Shown piece by piece: positions 58,701 through 64,000 of a stretch of DNA of 64,000 bases (positions are counted from its first letter, which is position 1; every line of letters begins with the position of its first letter). This stretch comes from Nageia nagi (lineage: Eukaryota > Pinophyta). The translations under genes were made by a program, and so were the position numbers. The stretch is from the NCBI GenBank assembly GCA_050084985.1, contig JBITNC010000001.1, forward strand, positions 171,988,001 through 172,052,000. Direction: 5' to 3'. Under the pieces are notes generated by a model. It was not told the DNA's origin, searched no databases, and worked only from the letters and a program-made list of their open reading frames with translations.

Positions 58701-61068
58701 TACAAACGGCTGGCAGCTACAGAGCCAGGCTGAATAATTTCCATTATTCTCCCAACCAATGCATTGATCCATTCAAGGGCAATGGCCAGATCTGCATTAA
58801 CATTGCCGTTCCCAGCTTCCCTTGTTTTCAGGCTTGACCCTATATGTAGAAAAACAAGGTCAAACTTACTAGTCTGAACTGCTGCTCCTTCTTGTAACCC
58901 GAGCATATGCAACAGTTCAGATGCCGCTGAAAAAGGATCTGGAGGTTCTTCCGACTCGTCTGAGATACCACTTTTGTTGCAGAGTTCATGCAAATCCGTG
59001 ATAAAAAAACCCGTTTTTTTACCAAATGCATTTGCAATACCAGAATTTGTCACCATTGCAGATTTCATTCCCATGAACCTGAAATTCAGTGAAGAGTATT
59101 TATCAACTCAAAAATTACTGTTTTGGCAGTACAGTATACTGGAGATTCTAGACAGCACATTAAAACTAAACATAAATACCTCTCTTCTATTGAAGGAATA
59201 ATTACATGTCCTTTACTGTCCCCACTAGCATGTCCATTACAGTCCCCACTAACATGTCCAACGGTGTTTGACAAGTTTTGAGTTAAGTTTTCTTTCTGTG
59301 TATACAAAACAGGTATAGAAATTTACTCAATGCACACATGAATAGAAAAATTAATAAACAAGACCATATCCATGCAGATAAAAGAATTTAGGTTAAAAAG
59401 GCTGAAATGTACAGAGGACGATTTGTCTTACATAACAGAGGTCATGTACATCTACTAGTTGAGCTAACTCTCTGATCAGTCTCTCATCCTCACTCACTGC
59501 AACACGCATAATCAAAAAAAGTGGGACCAGTCACATTAAGAAATTGCTCGTGAAGTGCCTTCATCAGAACCATGCTCAATTACAATGCTCATTACGCCGT
59601 AGCAAATGTTAAAACAACACTGAAAAATTCAGCTGAATAGTTCACAGATTTACCTTGAGCCTACAGGAAAGAAACAAAGAATTACCAGAGGAATTTAGTT
59701 TTGCACCCAATAGAATGCAAACATCCACAGCATAGTGTATAAGTTTTGATTTTTAACAGGATCAGGACAACGGTGAATCAGATTAAGAAGGCAATGATAT
59801 TCACATATGTAAACGAATCATAAAGCAAAGTCCAAATTACTTCTCCAAGTATGATCTCATATGGTGAAGGACTTCTTTAATATCTCCCAGTGTCTGACCG
59901 GGTAATGAAACAAAAAGCACTTGCTCCAATTCAATCGAGATTCAAATGGGAAGATACGCATAAAAACTAGGTTTGCAATTAAAGTTTAGTTCATTTTTTG
60001 TAAGAGAGACACAAAATGTGTTGGAAACTGAATCCATGGTCTAGAACAAACTTACAACCCAAATGGACAGGTGGGTAGAGCACTTGTGTTGGTCAATCAT
60101 TTTGTCATGGGTTCAAGTCCTAGCTCGTTGATGGTTTATAAAGAAATATAGGCCCCAGAAAAGGAAAAAAAAGGATCAGGAAGACCCCTTTGGCATGGCA
60201 ATTTAAATCAATCTACAAATGTATTCTGTCAAAACATATGGCATTGAATACAGTGTGAAGTTAAGCAGGCTTTCAACCAAACCAAACCATGACTTGCCCC
60301 TTCCTGCACCCACCCCCCACCATTTTATAAAAAAACATGAAATGTGGTTGTGGGTCTGTCATTGAGGACGAAAATATCCCAAATACTTGCGACCTGAAAT
60401 CTTTTATTAAGAGTTTTCAATCATTTACATCAAAACTACATCATCATTTCGCCCTTTCAATTCTTTATAAAACACAAAAATGATAAAGGATCCCAGTGTA
60501 GATGTTTCTTTAAGGACAGGATTATTCCAAAACACTGTAATCCAAAAAACATACCATCTACCATGGATGTTTTATTGAAGCAAAGGCAACCTAGCCTATG
60601 CATGAGCAAAATGAACAAAAATAAAAGAAACTACTACTCATGGTCTGCACAAAATACAAAATGATACAATCATATAGCTAGTCCAAACCAGCTGGTAATA
60701 TCAAAACAACCTCAATTGGGCATGCTAGTTTTACTCTCAGGTTTACGCCCTAAGGCTCAGAAAACCATGACAGTTTAAGCCCCCCCCAAAAAAAAAATAC
60801 ACGACAGACTAAATAAAAAGAATCGATCAAACCAACAATTTCATCTTACACCCAAATTTTTGACTCTACTATAATTTCCCAGTTTTATTAAATGACGTGA
60901 GCTGAATTCAGAGATTGGAAAGATACGTTGAGGGGGGAGATCTCTAAGTGCCAAGAACCCACAACAGCCTCTGGACGCAAGAACATGAAGATGGGTGTGA
61001 GAAGAACCCAATGCCGGCATAACTCCATCTCCGTAGATGATCAGAGCACGAGCAGGCTTGTCCGCCAT
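31634..61068 (-). CDS. Conserved plant protein, AP-superfamily/phosphoglycerate-mutase-like (six exons, 26.6-kb last intron)
   Basis: Join, minus strand: 60927-61068, 59432-59496, 59180-59295, 58545-59078, 58301-58391, 31634-31720. The exons total 1035 nt (344 residues plus stop), every junction is GT-AG, and phases 1, 0, 2, 2, 0 fit throughout. The ATG has a good context (agcaATGGCg). Visible motifs: ALIIYGDGV (residues 9-16), [13 protein letters not shown] (22-34), [17 protein letters not shown] (111-127), [12 protein letters not shown] (179-190), LALEWI-like and [10 protein letters not shown] (213-222), LVLSYGSV (237-244), HHHPMLA (287-293), and a conserved-looking C-terminus WKAPKYGA. The layout recalls phosphoglycerate mutase-like members of the alkaline phosphatase superfamily, but the usual D-E-A-x-H and D-H pairs are not seen, so a pseudoenzyme is possible. 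No signal peptide or membrane segment. I recognise it as a conserved plant family but cannot name a locus. Confidence 0.85.
31725..32345. repeat. Three direct repeats beside the intron 5 acceptor
   Basis: Units begin near 31725, 31971 and 32161 with variants of 'aacacaagggagtacaaatt' and share 'gaaatcaccaatgaaaaagc', 'aagcaggcagacca' and 'actcttcatttt'. The middle unit lacks about 55 bp present in the first. The first starts only a few bases from the splice acceptor of exon 6. Confidence 0.8.
32346..33240. other. Intron 5 sequence without recognised element
   Basis: Ordinary AT-rich intronic DNA. A 61-codon plus frame at 32681-32866 shows only hydrophobic residues and no family match. Confidence 0.35.
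33240..34760 (-). mobile_element. ORF1-only LINE-like element, minus strand, fairly young
   Basis: The minus strand codes a DUF4283-type ORF1 from about 34640 to 33300: 'EAKLDSGPP', '[12 protein letters not shown]', '[20 protein letters not shown]' (within 34473-34216), '[20 protein letters not shown]' (about 34205-34145), then a hydrophilic tail at 34077-33661 and 33541-33299 (ends [11 protein letters not shown]). Only a few frameshifts and stops interrupt it. The expected zinc knuckle reads [12 protein letters not shown], with R at the second cysteine. No endonuclease or RT follows. The GC-rich part up to about 35030 may be its 5' UTR. Confidence 0.6.
34761..35220. other. GC-rich to AT-rich transition, no recognised gene
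   Basis: 34761-35030 is GC-rich with open frames on both strands but no domain; position suggests a 5' leader of the minus-strand ORF1-only element. From 35031 it becomes AT-rich. Confidence 0.35.
35241..36012 (+). repeat. Two tandem units of about 396 and 376 bp before LINE B ORF1
   Basis: Units start at 35241 and 35637 with 'tataactg', then 'ctacaacttttatt', an A-rich purine tract, 'aatagttgagagatcaaata', 'cattattt', 'atggtattgcca', 'gcaaagctgc', 'agaaattcaa'. A third partial start appears at about 36010 ('agttatagctg'). They precede ORF1 directly, like the repeated promoter units of some LINE 5' UTRs. Confidence 0.75.
36050..37057 (+). pseudogene. LINE B ORF1 (DUF4283-like, zinc knuckle), 5' part
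   Basis: Broken plus frames read '[20 protein letters not shown]' then 'WFMEF' (about 36054-36128), '[20 protein letters not shown]' (about 36370-36430) and '[11 protein letters not shown]'. The knuckle is C-R-K-Y-x4-H-x4-C, with Y in the second cysteine position. A lysine-rich tail follows ([10 protein letters not shown], about 36750). The copia insertion at 37057 lies after ORF1 core or in the spacer to ORF2. Confidence 0.6.
37053..37057 (+). repeat. Target-site duplication, left (CTAAC)
   Basis: CTAAC directly before the LTR start TGTTAG; repeated at 45630-45634 directly after the right LTR. Five bp is the copia-type length. Confidence 0.95.
37058..37539 (+). repeat. Copia 5' LTR
   Basis: 482 bp from TGTTAGAATT to AATCCTTCA. 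A TATA box (tataaata) lies at 37280-37287 followed by 'gagggcctctcc'. Compared by eye with the 3' LTR there are three transitions (all A/G) and one single-base indel in a 'ggt(t)aaag' context. Confidence 0.97.
37280..37287 (+). promoter_or_regulatory. TATA box in the 5' LTR
   Basis: TATAAATA, about 220 bp into the LTR, the expected U3/R arrangement; the same word is at 45370-45377 in the 3' LTR. Confidence 0.7.
37541..37553 (+). promoter_or_regulatory. Primer-binding site (initiator tRNA-Met)
   Basis: TTGGTATCAGAGC, one base after the LTR. TGGTATCAGAGC is complementary to the 3' end of plant initiator tRNA-Met and is the usual copia site. Confidence 0.9.
37554..37616 (+). repeat. Three perfect 21-bp tandem repeats next to the primer-binding site
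   Basis: Unit 'ttggtgtggaagctcttctt' plus c, three times without a mismatch (37554-37574, 37575-37595, 37596-37616). The unit overlaps the end of the tRNA-complementary stretch (gcttggtg). Confidence 0.95.
38290..38770 (+). pseudogene. Captured PPR gene fragment inside the copia leader
   Basis: Plus-strand frames, shifted twice, give about five degenerate pentatricopeptide units of about 30 residues: '[18 protein letters not shown]', '[20 protein letters not shown]', '[20 protein letters not shown]', '[16 protein letters not shown]', and '[14 protein letters not shown]' (38723-38765). The pattern is that of short S-type PPR motifs (LFD.M...[16 protein letters not shown]). In plants these proteins bind organelle RNA. 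Stops and shifts make this copy non-coding. GC content jumps against both flanks, which supports capture. Same strand as the element. Confidence 0.8.
38771..39066 (+). other. GC-rich, CT-rich tail of the captured segment
   Basis: Directly continues the PPR fragment with equally high GC and Pro/Ser/Leu-rich chance frames in several readings (for example 38883-39086). It ends abruptly at a T run near 39067. No domain; likely the non-coding neighbour carried with the PPR fragment. Confidence 0.45.
40309..43860 (+). CDS. gag-pol: Copia gag-pol polyprotein (gag, protease, integrase, RT)
   Basis: The open frame begins at 40237; I prefer the ATG at 40309 ([19 protein letters not shown]), the usual copia gag start, as the 24 residues before it are hydrophobic and follow a splice-acceptor-like sequence. 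Numbering from 40237: gag with zinc knuckle [14 protein letters not shown] (291-304); protease VDSG (349-352); integrase HHCC with HQRLGH (473-478) and CERC; catalytic D537, D600 and E636 (D-x35-E kept) with SDNGGEY and [10 protein letters not shown] motif [10 protein letters not shown] (D924) and YVDD (1009-1012); the start of RNase H GFSDSDYG (1171-1177). After that the frame is wrong and ends at 43860. All catalytic residues seen are intact up to the break. Confidence 0.95.
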   Translation: MVETFVPKHILDGSNFGIWEPRMKAELQARKLWQTVNEDLVAPTDEKALEVYNSKNELATSMIYRAVSDDVLLMITSSTSAKEAWDRLKKIYLGSKFSRRFTILQKLLQYRQGEDESASIYLNKIIDLRTQLVGCGCNWINDEFMVFIILQSLTTKFSNFITVMETRLDDEEDVISLDNLSRLLLKHEETLNKKMLNLSPKENSIALGATKTPFKKKFKHYKFKDNKSSSTFRKYDKKGNNNGNFRQRNDKAGSSNPTPQEKFDGNCNFCGIFGHKEYDCRKKKFAQKGKGNANVRNFNNRKKNKHTATVAYYSMIQTISNDWIVDSGCTNHMCYEKDKFENFHKYKKDAVVIGDNTVLDVQGIGSVKIHGKTLDNVFYVPKLRMNLISVIQITRKGYSFEFTSHSWCVKKGLATFMKGSVKDDLYIVDQVPSKMCLATNVCSKGNLWHQRLGHLNHKSIQAMKTQELVEGLPNISPTIGLCERCILGKMNRQKFEKDKATQATRPLQLVHSDLMGPFQTKTLGGASYVLTFIDDFSRMTFGYLLEHKDQTFDRFKDFKALVENQTDFKIKMLRSDNGGEYNSNEFNDYCVKHGIKRQFTIPYTPQQNGVAERKNRTIMEMARCMLGNLPSFLWGEAVHTAIHTLNRCPTKAVEGKTPYEAWTGKKPNLSHFRVFGCDAFAFITSEKRKKLDKRSEKCIFVGYDNQHRGYRLYSSSHKTVFVSRDVKFNELPEDTTSHAEVSDSDDSSPTPNWLDDHVGKSPQEQNSPAQRITRSMTLNNSLFAKIDNTNEPSTFKEASKQECWMEAMKVEYEALMKNETWDLVPYPNEKNVIGNKWIYKVKYNSNGKIEKYKARLVAKGFAQKYGIDYEETFAPVAKMPTVRIIFALSAAQGWKAFQLDVKSAFLNGDLDVEIYMNQPEGFIPEGKESLVCKLKKSLYGLKQAPRAWYKKISGFFADIGFSKCFSDSDLYVLNQGKDVVLILLYVDDLLITGNNIEIIQEGISKLKATFEMTDLGLLHYYLGMQVYQHKDCTYLNQSKYISDILQKFGMEECKYAAIPVSPGIVVSLSSDSQLADATAYRQLIGSLLYLTISRPDIAFAVNLMARFMQKPYVEHLNAVKQILRYVAGTKDLALKYSKVPSIVLSGFSDSDYGEIEMTESQPLHMCSALVQVLSLGLPRSNLL
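43769..44225 (+). pseudogene. Copia RNase H domain, out of frame with RT
   Basis: The rest of RNase H reads in another frame: [17 protein letters not shown], '[11 protein letters not shown]' (catalytic E), '[12 protein letters not shown]' (catalytic D), '[14 protein letters not shown]' and the usual end 'ADLFTKPLP'. It ends with tga/taa at about 44225. The frame changes at a run of four G at 43765-43768, where homology suggests one base is missing. Everything on both sides is well kept, so the break is recent or an assembly error. Confidence 0.9.
44207..44217 (+). promoter_or_regulatory. Upstream polypurine-tract copy (PPT-like)
   Basis: AAGGGGGAGTG at the end of the coding region, the position at which copia elements usually have their PPT. 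Here no LTR follows; the same 11 bases recur at 45138-45148 where the LTR does begin. Confidence 0.6.
44281..44666 (+). repeat. Seven-unit tandem repeat in the copia 3' region, hairpin-forming
   Basis: Units of about 46-50 bp start at 44281, 44354, 44403, 44453, 44502, 44569 and 44618, each 'tatacctccgtggtaagttt' then 'gctctgcgtgagaaacttgt' or '...gacaaacttgt', ending 'tgtaca'. Spacers of about 20 bp follow units 1 and 5. Each unit holds the inverted pair AAGTTT(G)/(C)AAACTT with a loop of about 10 bases. Confidence 0.95.
45136..45146 (+). promoter_or_regulatory. Polypurine tract of the copia element
   Basis: TTAAGGGGGAG directly before the 3' LTR (TGTTAG at 45147); primes plus-strand DNA in this family. 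Confidence 0.9.
45147..45629 (+). repeat. Copia 3' LTR
   Basis: 483 bp, same ends and TATA word as the 5' LTR; three transitions and a one-base indel separate them. Followed by CTAAC. Confidence 0.97.
45630..45634 (+). repeat. Target-site duplication, right (CTAAC)
   Basis: Matches 37053-37057 exactly. Confidence 0.95.
45960..49470 (+). pseudogene. LINE B ORF2: endonuclease, RT, zf-RVT and RNase H
   Basis: Endonuclease end: '[14 protein letters not shown]' (about 46022-46062), '[19 protein letters not shown]' (about 46150-46208), '[13 protein letters not shown]'. RT: '[20 protein letters not shown]' (about 47287-47346), motif B '[11 protein letters not shown]' (about 47372-47404), motif C '[11 protein letters not shown]' (within 47343-47783). 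Linker '[20 protein letters not shown]' (about 47845-47905). zf-RVT '[16 protein letters not shown]' and '[19 protein letters not shown]' (about 48585-48755). RNase H: '[15 protein letters not shown]', '[15 protein letters not shown]', '[15 protein letters not shown]', '[19 protein letters not shown]' (about 49040-49415). Motif A was not found between 47050 and 47280, so an internal deletion there is likely. Confidence 0.75.
49745..53760 (+). mobile_element. LINE C: decayed L1-like LINE
   Basis: ORF1 at about 49900-50800 and ORF2 at about 51540-53600 on the plus strand, in correct order, directly after LINE B. ORF1: 'VKLWKTVTF'-like start, '[20 protein letters not shown]' and 'VGHQERNC' (50548-50643). 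ORF2: endonuclease '[20 protein letters not shown]' (51580-51639), '[13 protein letters not shown]' (51865-51905), RT start '[19 protein letters not shown]' (about 52470-52527), '[20 protein letters not shown]' (about 52659-52720), motif A '[16 protein letters not shown]' (about 52866-52915), motif B '[10 protein letters not shown]' (52990-53020), motif C 'FVDDTFF' (about 53101-53122), '[17 protein letters not shown]'. Stops throughout. No RNase H seen. Confidence 0.75.
53499..53548 (+). repeat. Perfect 25-bp tandem duplication in LINE C
   Basis: 'agcatggtgatttaggcttt' plus 'agatc' twice (53499-53523, 53524-53548). It disrupts the ORF2 frame, so it probably arose after insertion. Confidence 0.95.
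53761..54900. other. AT-rich stretch with LTR-like traits, unassigned
   Basis: Contains a 7-bp microsatellite (agtaaat)n near 54065-54110, the near-repeat 'catggatatttc' / 'cgtggatacttat' around 54310-54340, and 'cctataaattgaggtgttgcg' (about 54419), a TATA-like start of the type seen in plant LTRs. No TG...CA pair with matching flanks or PBS was found, so a solo LTR is only a possibility. Confidence 0.35.
54905..55480 (+). mobile_element. LINE fragment (ORF2 C-terminal part)
   Basis: The plus frame 54909-55205 reads '[20 protein letters not shown]' and '[10 protein letters not shown]', the usual 'VG.G..I.FW.D.W......L' block between RT and zf-RVT, then '[18 protein letters not shown]' in another frame, matching 'D.LIW..S.SG.Y.V.S'. 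An 85-bp tandem duplication breaks it. Confidence 0.65.
55183..55352 (+). repeat. 85-bp tandem duplication
   Basis: Two copies (55183-55267, 55268-55352) differing at about four positions, beginning 'gaagatcagttgatttggga'. Confidence 0.95.
55480..57264 (+). mobile_element. ORF1-only LINE-like element with A tail, plus strand
   Basis: A DUF4283-type ORF1 starts near 55560: '[17 protein letters not shown]', '[20 protein letters not shown]' (about 55640-55700), '[11 protein letters not shown]' with one stop where W is expected, and '[20 protein letters not shown]', then the knuckle C-T-N-C-x4-H-x3/4-C (about 55973-56013). A second open part at 56508-56945 is acidic and Lys-rich ([17 protein letters not shown]). 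Non-coding sequence then leads to 'atatatcaaaaaaaaa' at 57247-57264. No endonuclease or RT. Few mutations, so younger than the LINEs around it. Confidence 0.65.
57265..58300. other. Intron 5 sequence near the donor
   Basis: Unique-looking intron DNA; only the tandem repeat at 57628-57734 stands out. Confidence 0.4.
57628..57734 (+). repeat. Three tandem units of about 36 bp in intron 5
   Basis: 'gacaataactattgacagt' followed by 'aggtcacatatttccc' in three slightly different copies (57628, about 57665, 57700). Confidence 0.9.
58301..58391 (-). CDS. Host gene exon 5
   Basis: Codes R286-E316 ([20 protein letters not shown] then [11 protein letters not shown]). Acceptor caacag|gcac, donor aagag|gtagta. 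Phase 2 in, phase 0 out. The donor opens the 26,580-bp intron 5. Confidence 0.8.
58545..59078 (-). CDS. Host gene exon 4, main domain
   Basis: The 534-nt exon codes residues 108-285 and two bases of codon 286: [10 protein letters not shown] through the acidic [11 protein letters not shown] patch, [11 protein letters not shown], and [10 protein letters not shown]. Acceptor ttcag|gttc, donor gtcag|gtaaaa. No stops or frameshifts. Confidence 0.9.
59180..59295 (-). CDS. Host gene exon 3
   Basis: Codes residues 70-107 and two bases of R108. Acceptor acacag|aaag, donor agag|gtattt. It contains a 24-nt in-frame repeat ([19 protein letters not shown]), which suggests a flexible, quickly changing linker between the N-terminal strand and the main domain. 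Confidence 0.8.
59205..59259 (-). repeat. 24-nt in-frame repeat in exon 3
   Basis: Two units and a partial third, coding GHVSGDCN / GHASGDSK / GHV on the minus strand. Period a multiple of three, so the frame is kept. Confidence 0.85.
59432..59496 (-). CDS. Host gene exon 2
   Basis: Codes residues 48-69, [20 protein letters not shown] then CY. Acceptor ttgcag|tgag and donor tgttat|gtaaga. A 65-nt exon too short to appear as an open frame of its own; phase 1 in, phase 0 out. Confidence 0.8.
60055..60174 (+). mobile_element. tRNA-derived SINE-like element in intron 1
   Basis: A-box-like 'ggtgggtagagcac' (about 60070-60083) is followed at the usual distance by a B box 'gggttcaagtcct' (60109-60121), then about 40 bp and an A-rich end 'gaaaaggaaaaaaaagg'. 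No cloverleaf with paired acceptor arms can be drawn, so it is a SINE or tRNA relic and not a tRNA gene. Confidence 0.55.
60175..60926. other. Host gene intron 1, 5' part
   Basis: Nothing beyond ordinary intron sequence. Intron 1 as a whole is 59497-60926. Confidence 0.5.
60927..61068 (-). CDS. Host gene exon 1
   Basis: Codes residues 1-47 and one base of codon 48, from MADKPARA to DLPPQ. The donor reads caac|gtatct. Reading on past the donor gives an open but unrelated 28-residue tail, so the intron call rests on the donor plus the match in phase to exon 2. Confidence 0.85.
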
Positions 61069-61233
61069 TGCTTCTGCTTCAATGTTTCTTCAAAAGCAAG
61101 GAATTTAAATGCACAGTGCGCTGATCAATTGGATTATGCGACAGGGATCTTTCAAATTCTTAAATGGGATTGGGGAGCCAGTTTTCATAGGAGACGCGGA
61201 AATTTGACGCGTTCCCAAATAGAATGTATTCTC

Positions 61234-61242
61234 ATCTATATA
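61234..61242 (-). promoter_or_regulatory. Possible TATA box of the host gene
   Basis: TATATAGAT on the minus strand, about 165 bp before the ATG; a start about 30 bp downstream would give a 5' UTR near 140 nt. The region between is GC-richer than the flanks (with acgcgtc / ccgcgtc words), as in a promoter. Confidence 0.3.
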
Positions 61243-61259
61243 AAAATATAAGATTTTTT

Positions 61260-61765
61260 TTATAATTATTTGAAGAATTGATCTTAAATTTTATATAAAA
61301 TATAGACGTTTGGGTTTTTTAATGTTAATATAGATGTTTAGAATGTTGAATTTTTAGGGTTCTTCAAACATGGTTTGCAATTATGTTAGAGAGTGTAAGT
61401 CATTTTTCAAGAAGAGAAGGATACGTAAATATTAATGATTTTAAAATGTTATTTTTCTATAAAATAATACTAATTTTGATATACTTCTTTGTATATAAAT
61501 ATCACTCTTATTTTATTTTTTAAATATATATACATATATTTATATTTGAATTCAACTTTTTTTTAAATGAAGTTAATTCAATTTTTTAAAATATTGAAAC
61601 CTTAAGAGATGGATTCACACATGACATTTTGGTTCTCCACTCCATCGCGTTGCAATTATAAGATCGCCTCTCGGTGTTAATTAAGCAAGATAACAAGTTA
61701 TAATAAATGTATGTCAATATCACAAGAAGATATATATAAATCGATTACAAAGGTATGAGCATTTA
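61260..61765. other. AT-rich upstream region of the host gene
   Basis: AT-rich DNA with no coding motif, between the possible TATA box and the truncated LINE. Confidence 0.4.
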
Positions 61766-61769
61766 ATTA

Positions 61770-63570
61770 TCTCACCAAAACAAGATGATTTTGTCCAATG
61801 ATGAAAGATCATAGATGGCATTACAACTATGCATGAAACTAAATTTTGATATGGAGAAAGCTCATGATTGAGTTAATTGGACCTTTTTAGATCAAATTCT
61901 CTACAAAATGAGCTTTGGAAATAGATGGAGATAGTGGATCAATATGGGCATTATAATTTGTTTCTTTTTTATCTTAATTAATGAAGAAGTAGCAAGATTC
62001 TTCAATGTTAAGAGAGGGCTTAAACAAGGTGACCTAATTTTACCTTATTTATCTATAATAATGGCATAAGCTTTGAGAATAATAGTTGGGATGATGAAAA
62101 GGAAATAGAAAATTAAAATAATTATACTAACCAAAAAATGTGATATATCAAACCATCATTAGCTTGTGGATGATACGATTTTAATTGGTAAAGCTTCTAC
62201 CTTATAAGCTAAATAATTTATGGAGGTGTTACAACTCTATGAAAGAGCATCTCATCAAAAAGTAAACTTCCAAAAAACTAAAATTTTCTTCTTCCATACT
62301 CTTAGAAAAAGATAGCCAAAAAAAAATTAAGTGCCCAATCAGTGAACTCCCATTGATCTATCTTGGGATGTCATTATTTATAGGTGGAGTTAAATAAAAT
62401 TTCTAAGATGGAGTTATACAACCAATTTTCTTGAAAATTGATGTGTTGGAAGGAAGTGACATTAAGTTAGGCTAGAAAATTTTTATTAATCAACAATACT
62501 CTTCAAAGTATTCCAATTTTCAGTCTCTCATGTTCGAAATGCTAATAATTGTTACAAACCAAATTGACATTATTTGTAGAATATTCCTTTGGTTTGGAAT
62601 GACTAAAAAATAAAGATGGTCTTTGGTAGCTTAGGACAAGGTTTATAAAAGAAAAGACCATGTAGGCTAGGCCTAAGAAAAAATGAAGATTAAAAATAAA
62701 GCCATAAGAGAAAAATAAGCCTAGAGACTTTGTGATGATTCAAAAGGTGAATGGATAATTATATGTAAGGTCAAATATTTAGAATAAACAATCTCCTTCA
62801 TTTAAATTAATAATCCTCACACAAGATCAATTTTCTACAATGGCTTGATTTCAATCAAAGATATCCTAGTTAAGGGAAAAAAACACTTAAAATTATGATG
62901 GTATCAAAAATAGATGCAATACGGAACATCAAGGTATAAGAGTAGCAGATTATATTTGAAGCATAAATGGAAGAAAAGAATGGATGATCCCTAATGCATT
63001 GAATAAAAAGTTTGACTATCAACTCCAATTGATTAGATAGGAACTATCTAATAGAAGAATCAGACAAAAAAAAGAAGATGATCCCTATAATAGAAGTTGA
63101 CTAAAGATGGAATCCACCTAAAAAGAAGAGGTTTTTAATTGGCTAATAAATGCACCTTTTGTTATCAAATGGAAGAATCCATTGATCAAATCCTTATACA
63201 ATGTATTTTTCTCTATTAAATTTAGTCTAAAATCTTAAAATATTTTTAAAATTGAGTGGATTATGCCTAAATCTATAACTTTGTTAATGGTTCAGTGGAT
63301 CCCAATTTCTAAGATTAAGTTTATTCAAGAGTTATGATCATTACTTTTGCATGTTGGTTGGATAATATGAAAATAAAGAAACAAAAGGATATTTGAAAAT
63401 TGAAACAATAGTGAAGCATATATTATTTTAAAAAAAAAAAGTCTACTTTTTTGAAAACTATACTATGGGAAAAATGAAAAATACAATAACTAAGAACAAA
63501 TTGATGGAAGGAGCAATCAAAATTCTTGAATATGAATGGTGATAAAACCCACATGGTTTCACATAACCAT
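61770..63570 (+). mobile_element. 5'-truncated LINE upstream of the host gene
   Basis: Starts within RT: motif A 'LNFDMEKAHD.VNWTFLD' (about 61838-61895), motif B 'KRGLKQGDLILPYLSI' (about 62010-62056), motif C 'LVDDTILIG' (about 62164-62190), then zf-RVT 'CTFCYQMEESIDQILIQC' (about 63152-63205) and 'WIIWKIRNKRIFEN'-like tail (about 63358-63400). Many stops. The missing 5' half fits incomplete reverse transcription or later loss. Confidence 0.75.
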
Positions 63571-63577
63571 AAGCATT

Positions 63578-64000
63578 TGAAGGAATTAGAACTACACTAA
63601 TCCTCAAGGTCCAAGACTATAGGAAACTATCATTCAACATCTACAAGCTAATAACACCATTCACACAAGATAACACAAATATAATGTGGTTCCTCCCTCC
63701 TTGGGAGTACATCCACAACTAGATCTCAATTCTCAATTATGCACCCTCTTACTACAATTCCTTTCTCTCCTACACAAACTAGTAGAGTAATCTTACTCCA
63801 AAAACTTAGTTATGTTACAAGAGGAGAGGCCCTCTATTTATAGCATGAGAGCACCTCCCTAACCTCCCTTTAACCCAAGGGTAAGGTTAGGGTTACAATA
63901 AATGTATTACCTAACTTTAACCTACCAACTAACCACATGGTAAGGTCAAAGTCTACATAATAAAGAATTCAATTAATCCCTTAAGGTATCTAAATATCCT
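63578..64000 (-). repeat. Antisense LTR of the same copia family, cut by the window end
   Basis: The complement matches the LTRs at 37058 and 45147 for most of its length (TATA word at about 63835-63842 as 'tctatttata', 'ggttagggttaca' and others), with more substitutions and a deletion near its 63600 end. To its left there is no tRNA-Met site, so this is a 3' LTR of an element lying to the right, or a solo LTR. Confidence 0.9.

Noticed and set aside
60841-60926. Reading exon 1 on to the stop as a 75-residue protein
   Set aside because: The donor caac|gtatct and the in-phase exons 2-6 explain the sequence better; the tail has no similarity to the rest.

Overview
The window is nuclear DNA from a land plant with a large, AT-rich, repeat-filled genome. 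I infer a gymnosperm, probably a conifer. The reasons are a conserved plant gene with an intron of about 26.6 kb, layers of old LINE and CACTA debris, a copia element about 8.6 kb long, and PPR repeats of the short '[14 protein letters not shown]' type. I saw no bacterial operon, CRISPR array or rRNA.

The one probable host gene is on the minus strand. Six exons join in phase into a 344-residue protein: exons 1-5 at 61068-58301 and exon 6 at 31720-31634. All introns are GT-AG. The last intron (31721-58300) holds most of the right half of the window. By eye the protein resembles the phosphoglycerate mutase branch of the alkaline phosphatase superfamily but seems to lack several catalytic residues.

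Left part (1-31 kb): no host gene is recognised. In order: a LINE 3' portion (1-1290), a transposon-associated protein fragment (about 1640-2200), a minus-strand CACTA transposase fragment (3845-4560), AT-rich repeats (5.4-6.9 kb), a nearly full-length but decayed LINE (about 9.2-15.07 kb), a minus-strand LINE ORF1 with 11-residue repeats (16.5-17.9 kb), a CACTA-like end (about 18.0-18.4 kb), a plus-strand CACTA transposase pseudogene with a recognisable intron (18.7-20.6 kb), a minus-strand LINE of a different, jockey-like type (about 21.4-25.5 kb), and a LINE 3' end (to 29.11 kb).

Intron 5 (31.7-58.3 kb): a minus-strand ORF1-only LINE-like element, then an RNase H-bearing LINE with two about 390-bp tandem units upstream of ORF1. 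That LINE is split by a young Ty1/copia element (37058-45629; 5-bp target duplication CTAAC; LTRs with 3 substitutions and 1 indel). The copia leader carries a GC-rich captured piece of a PPR gene. Beyond it are another LINE (49.7-53.8 kb), a LINE fragment, and a plus-strand ORF1-only element (55.5-57.26 kb). The nesting is gene > LINE > copia > PPR fragment.

Right edge: upstream of the host gene lie a 5'-truncated LINE (61.77-63.57 kb) and an antisense LTR of the same copia family (63578 to the window end). All TE calls are by-eye motif recognition on translated sequence; boundaries marked 'about' are approximate.
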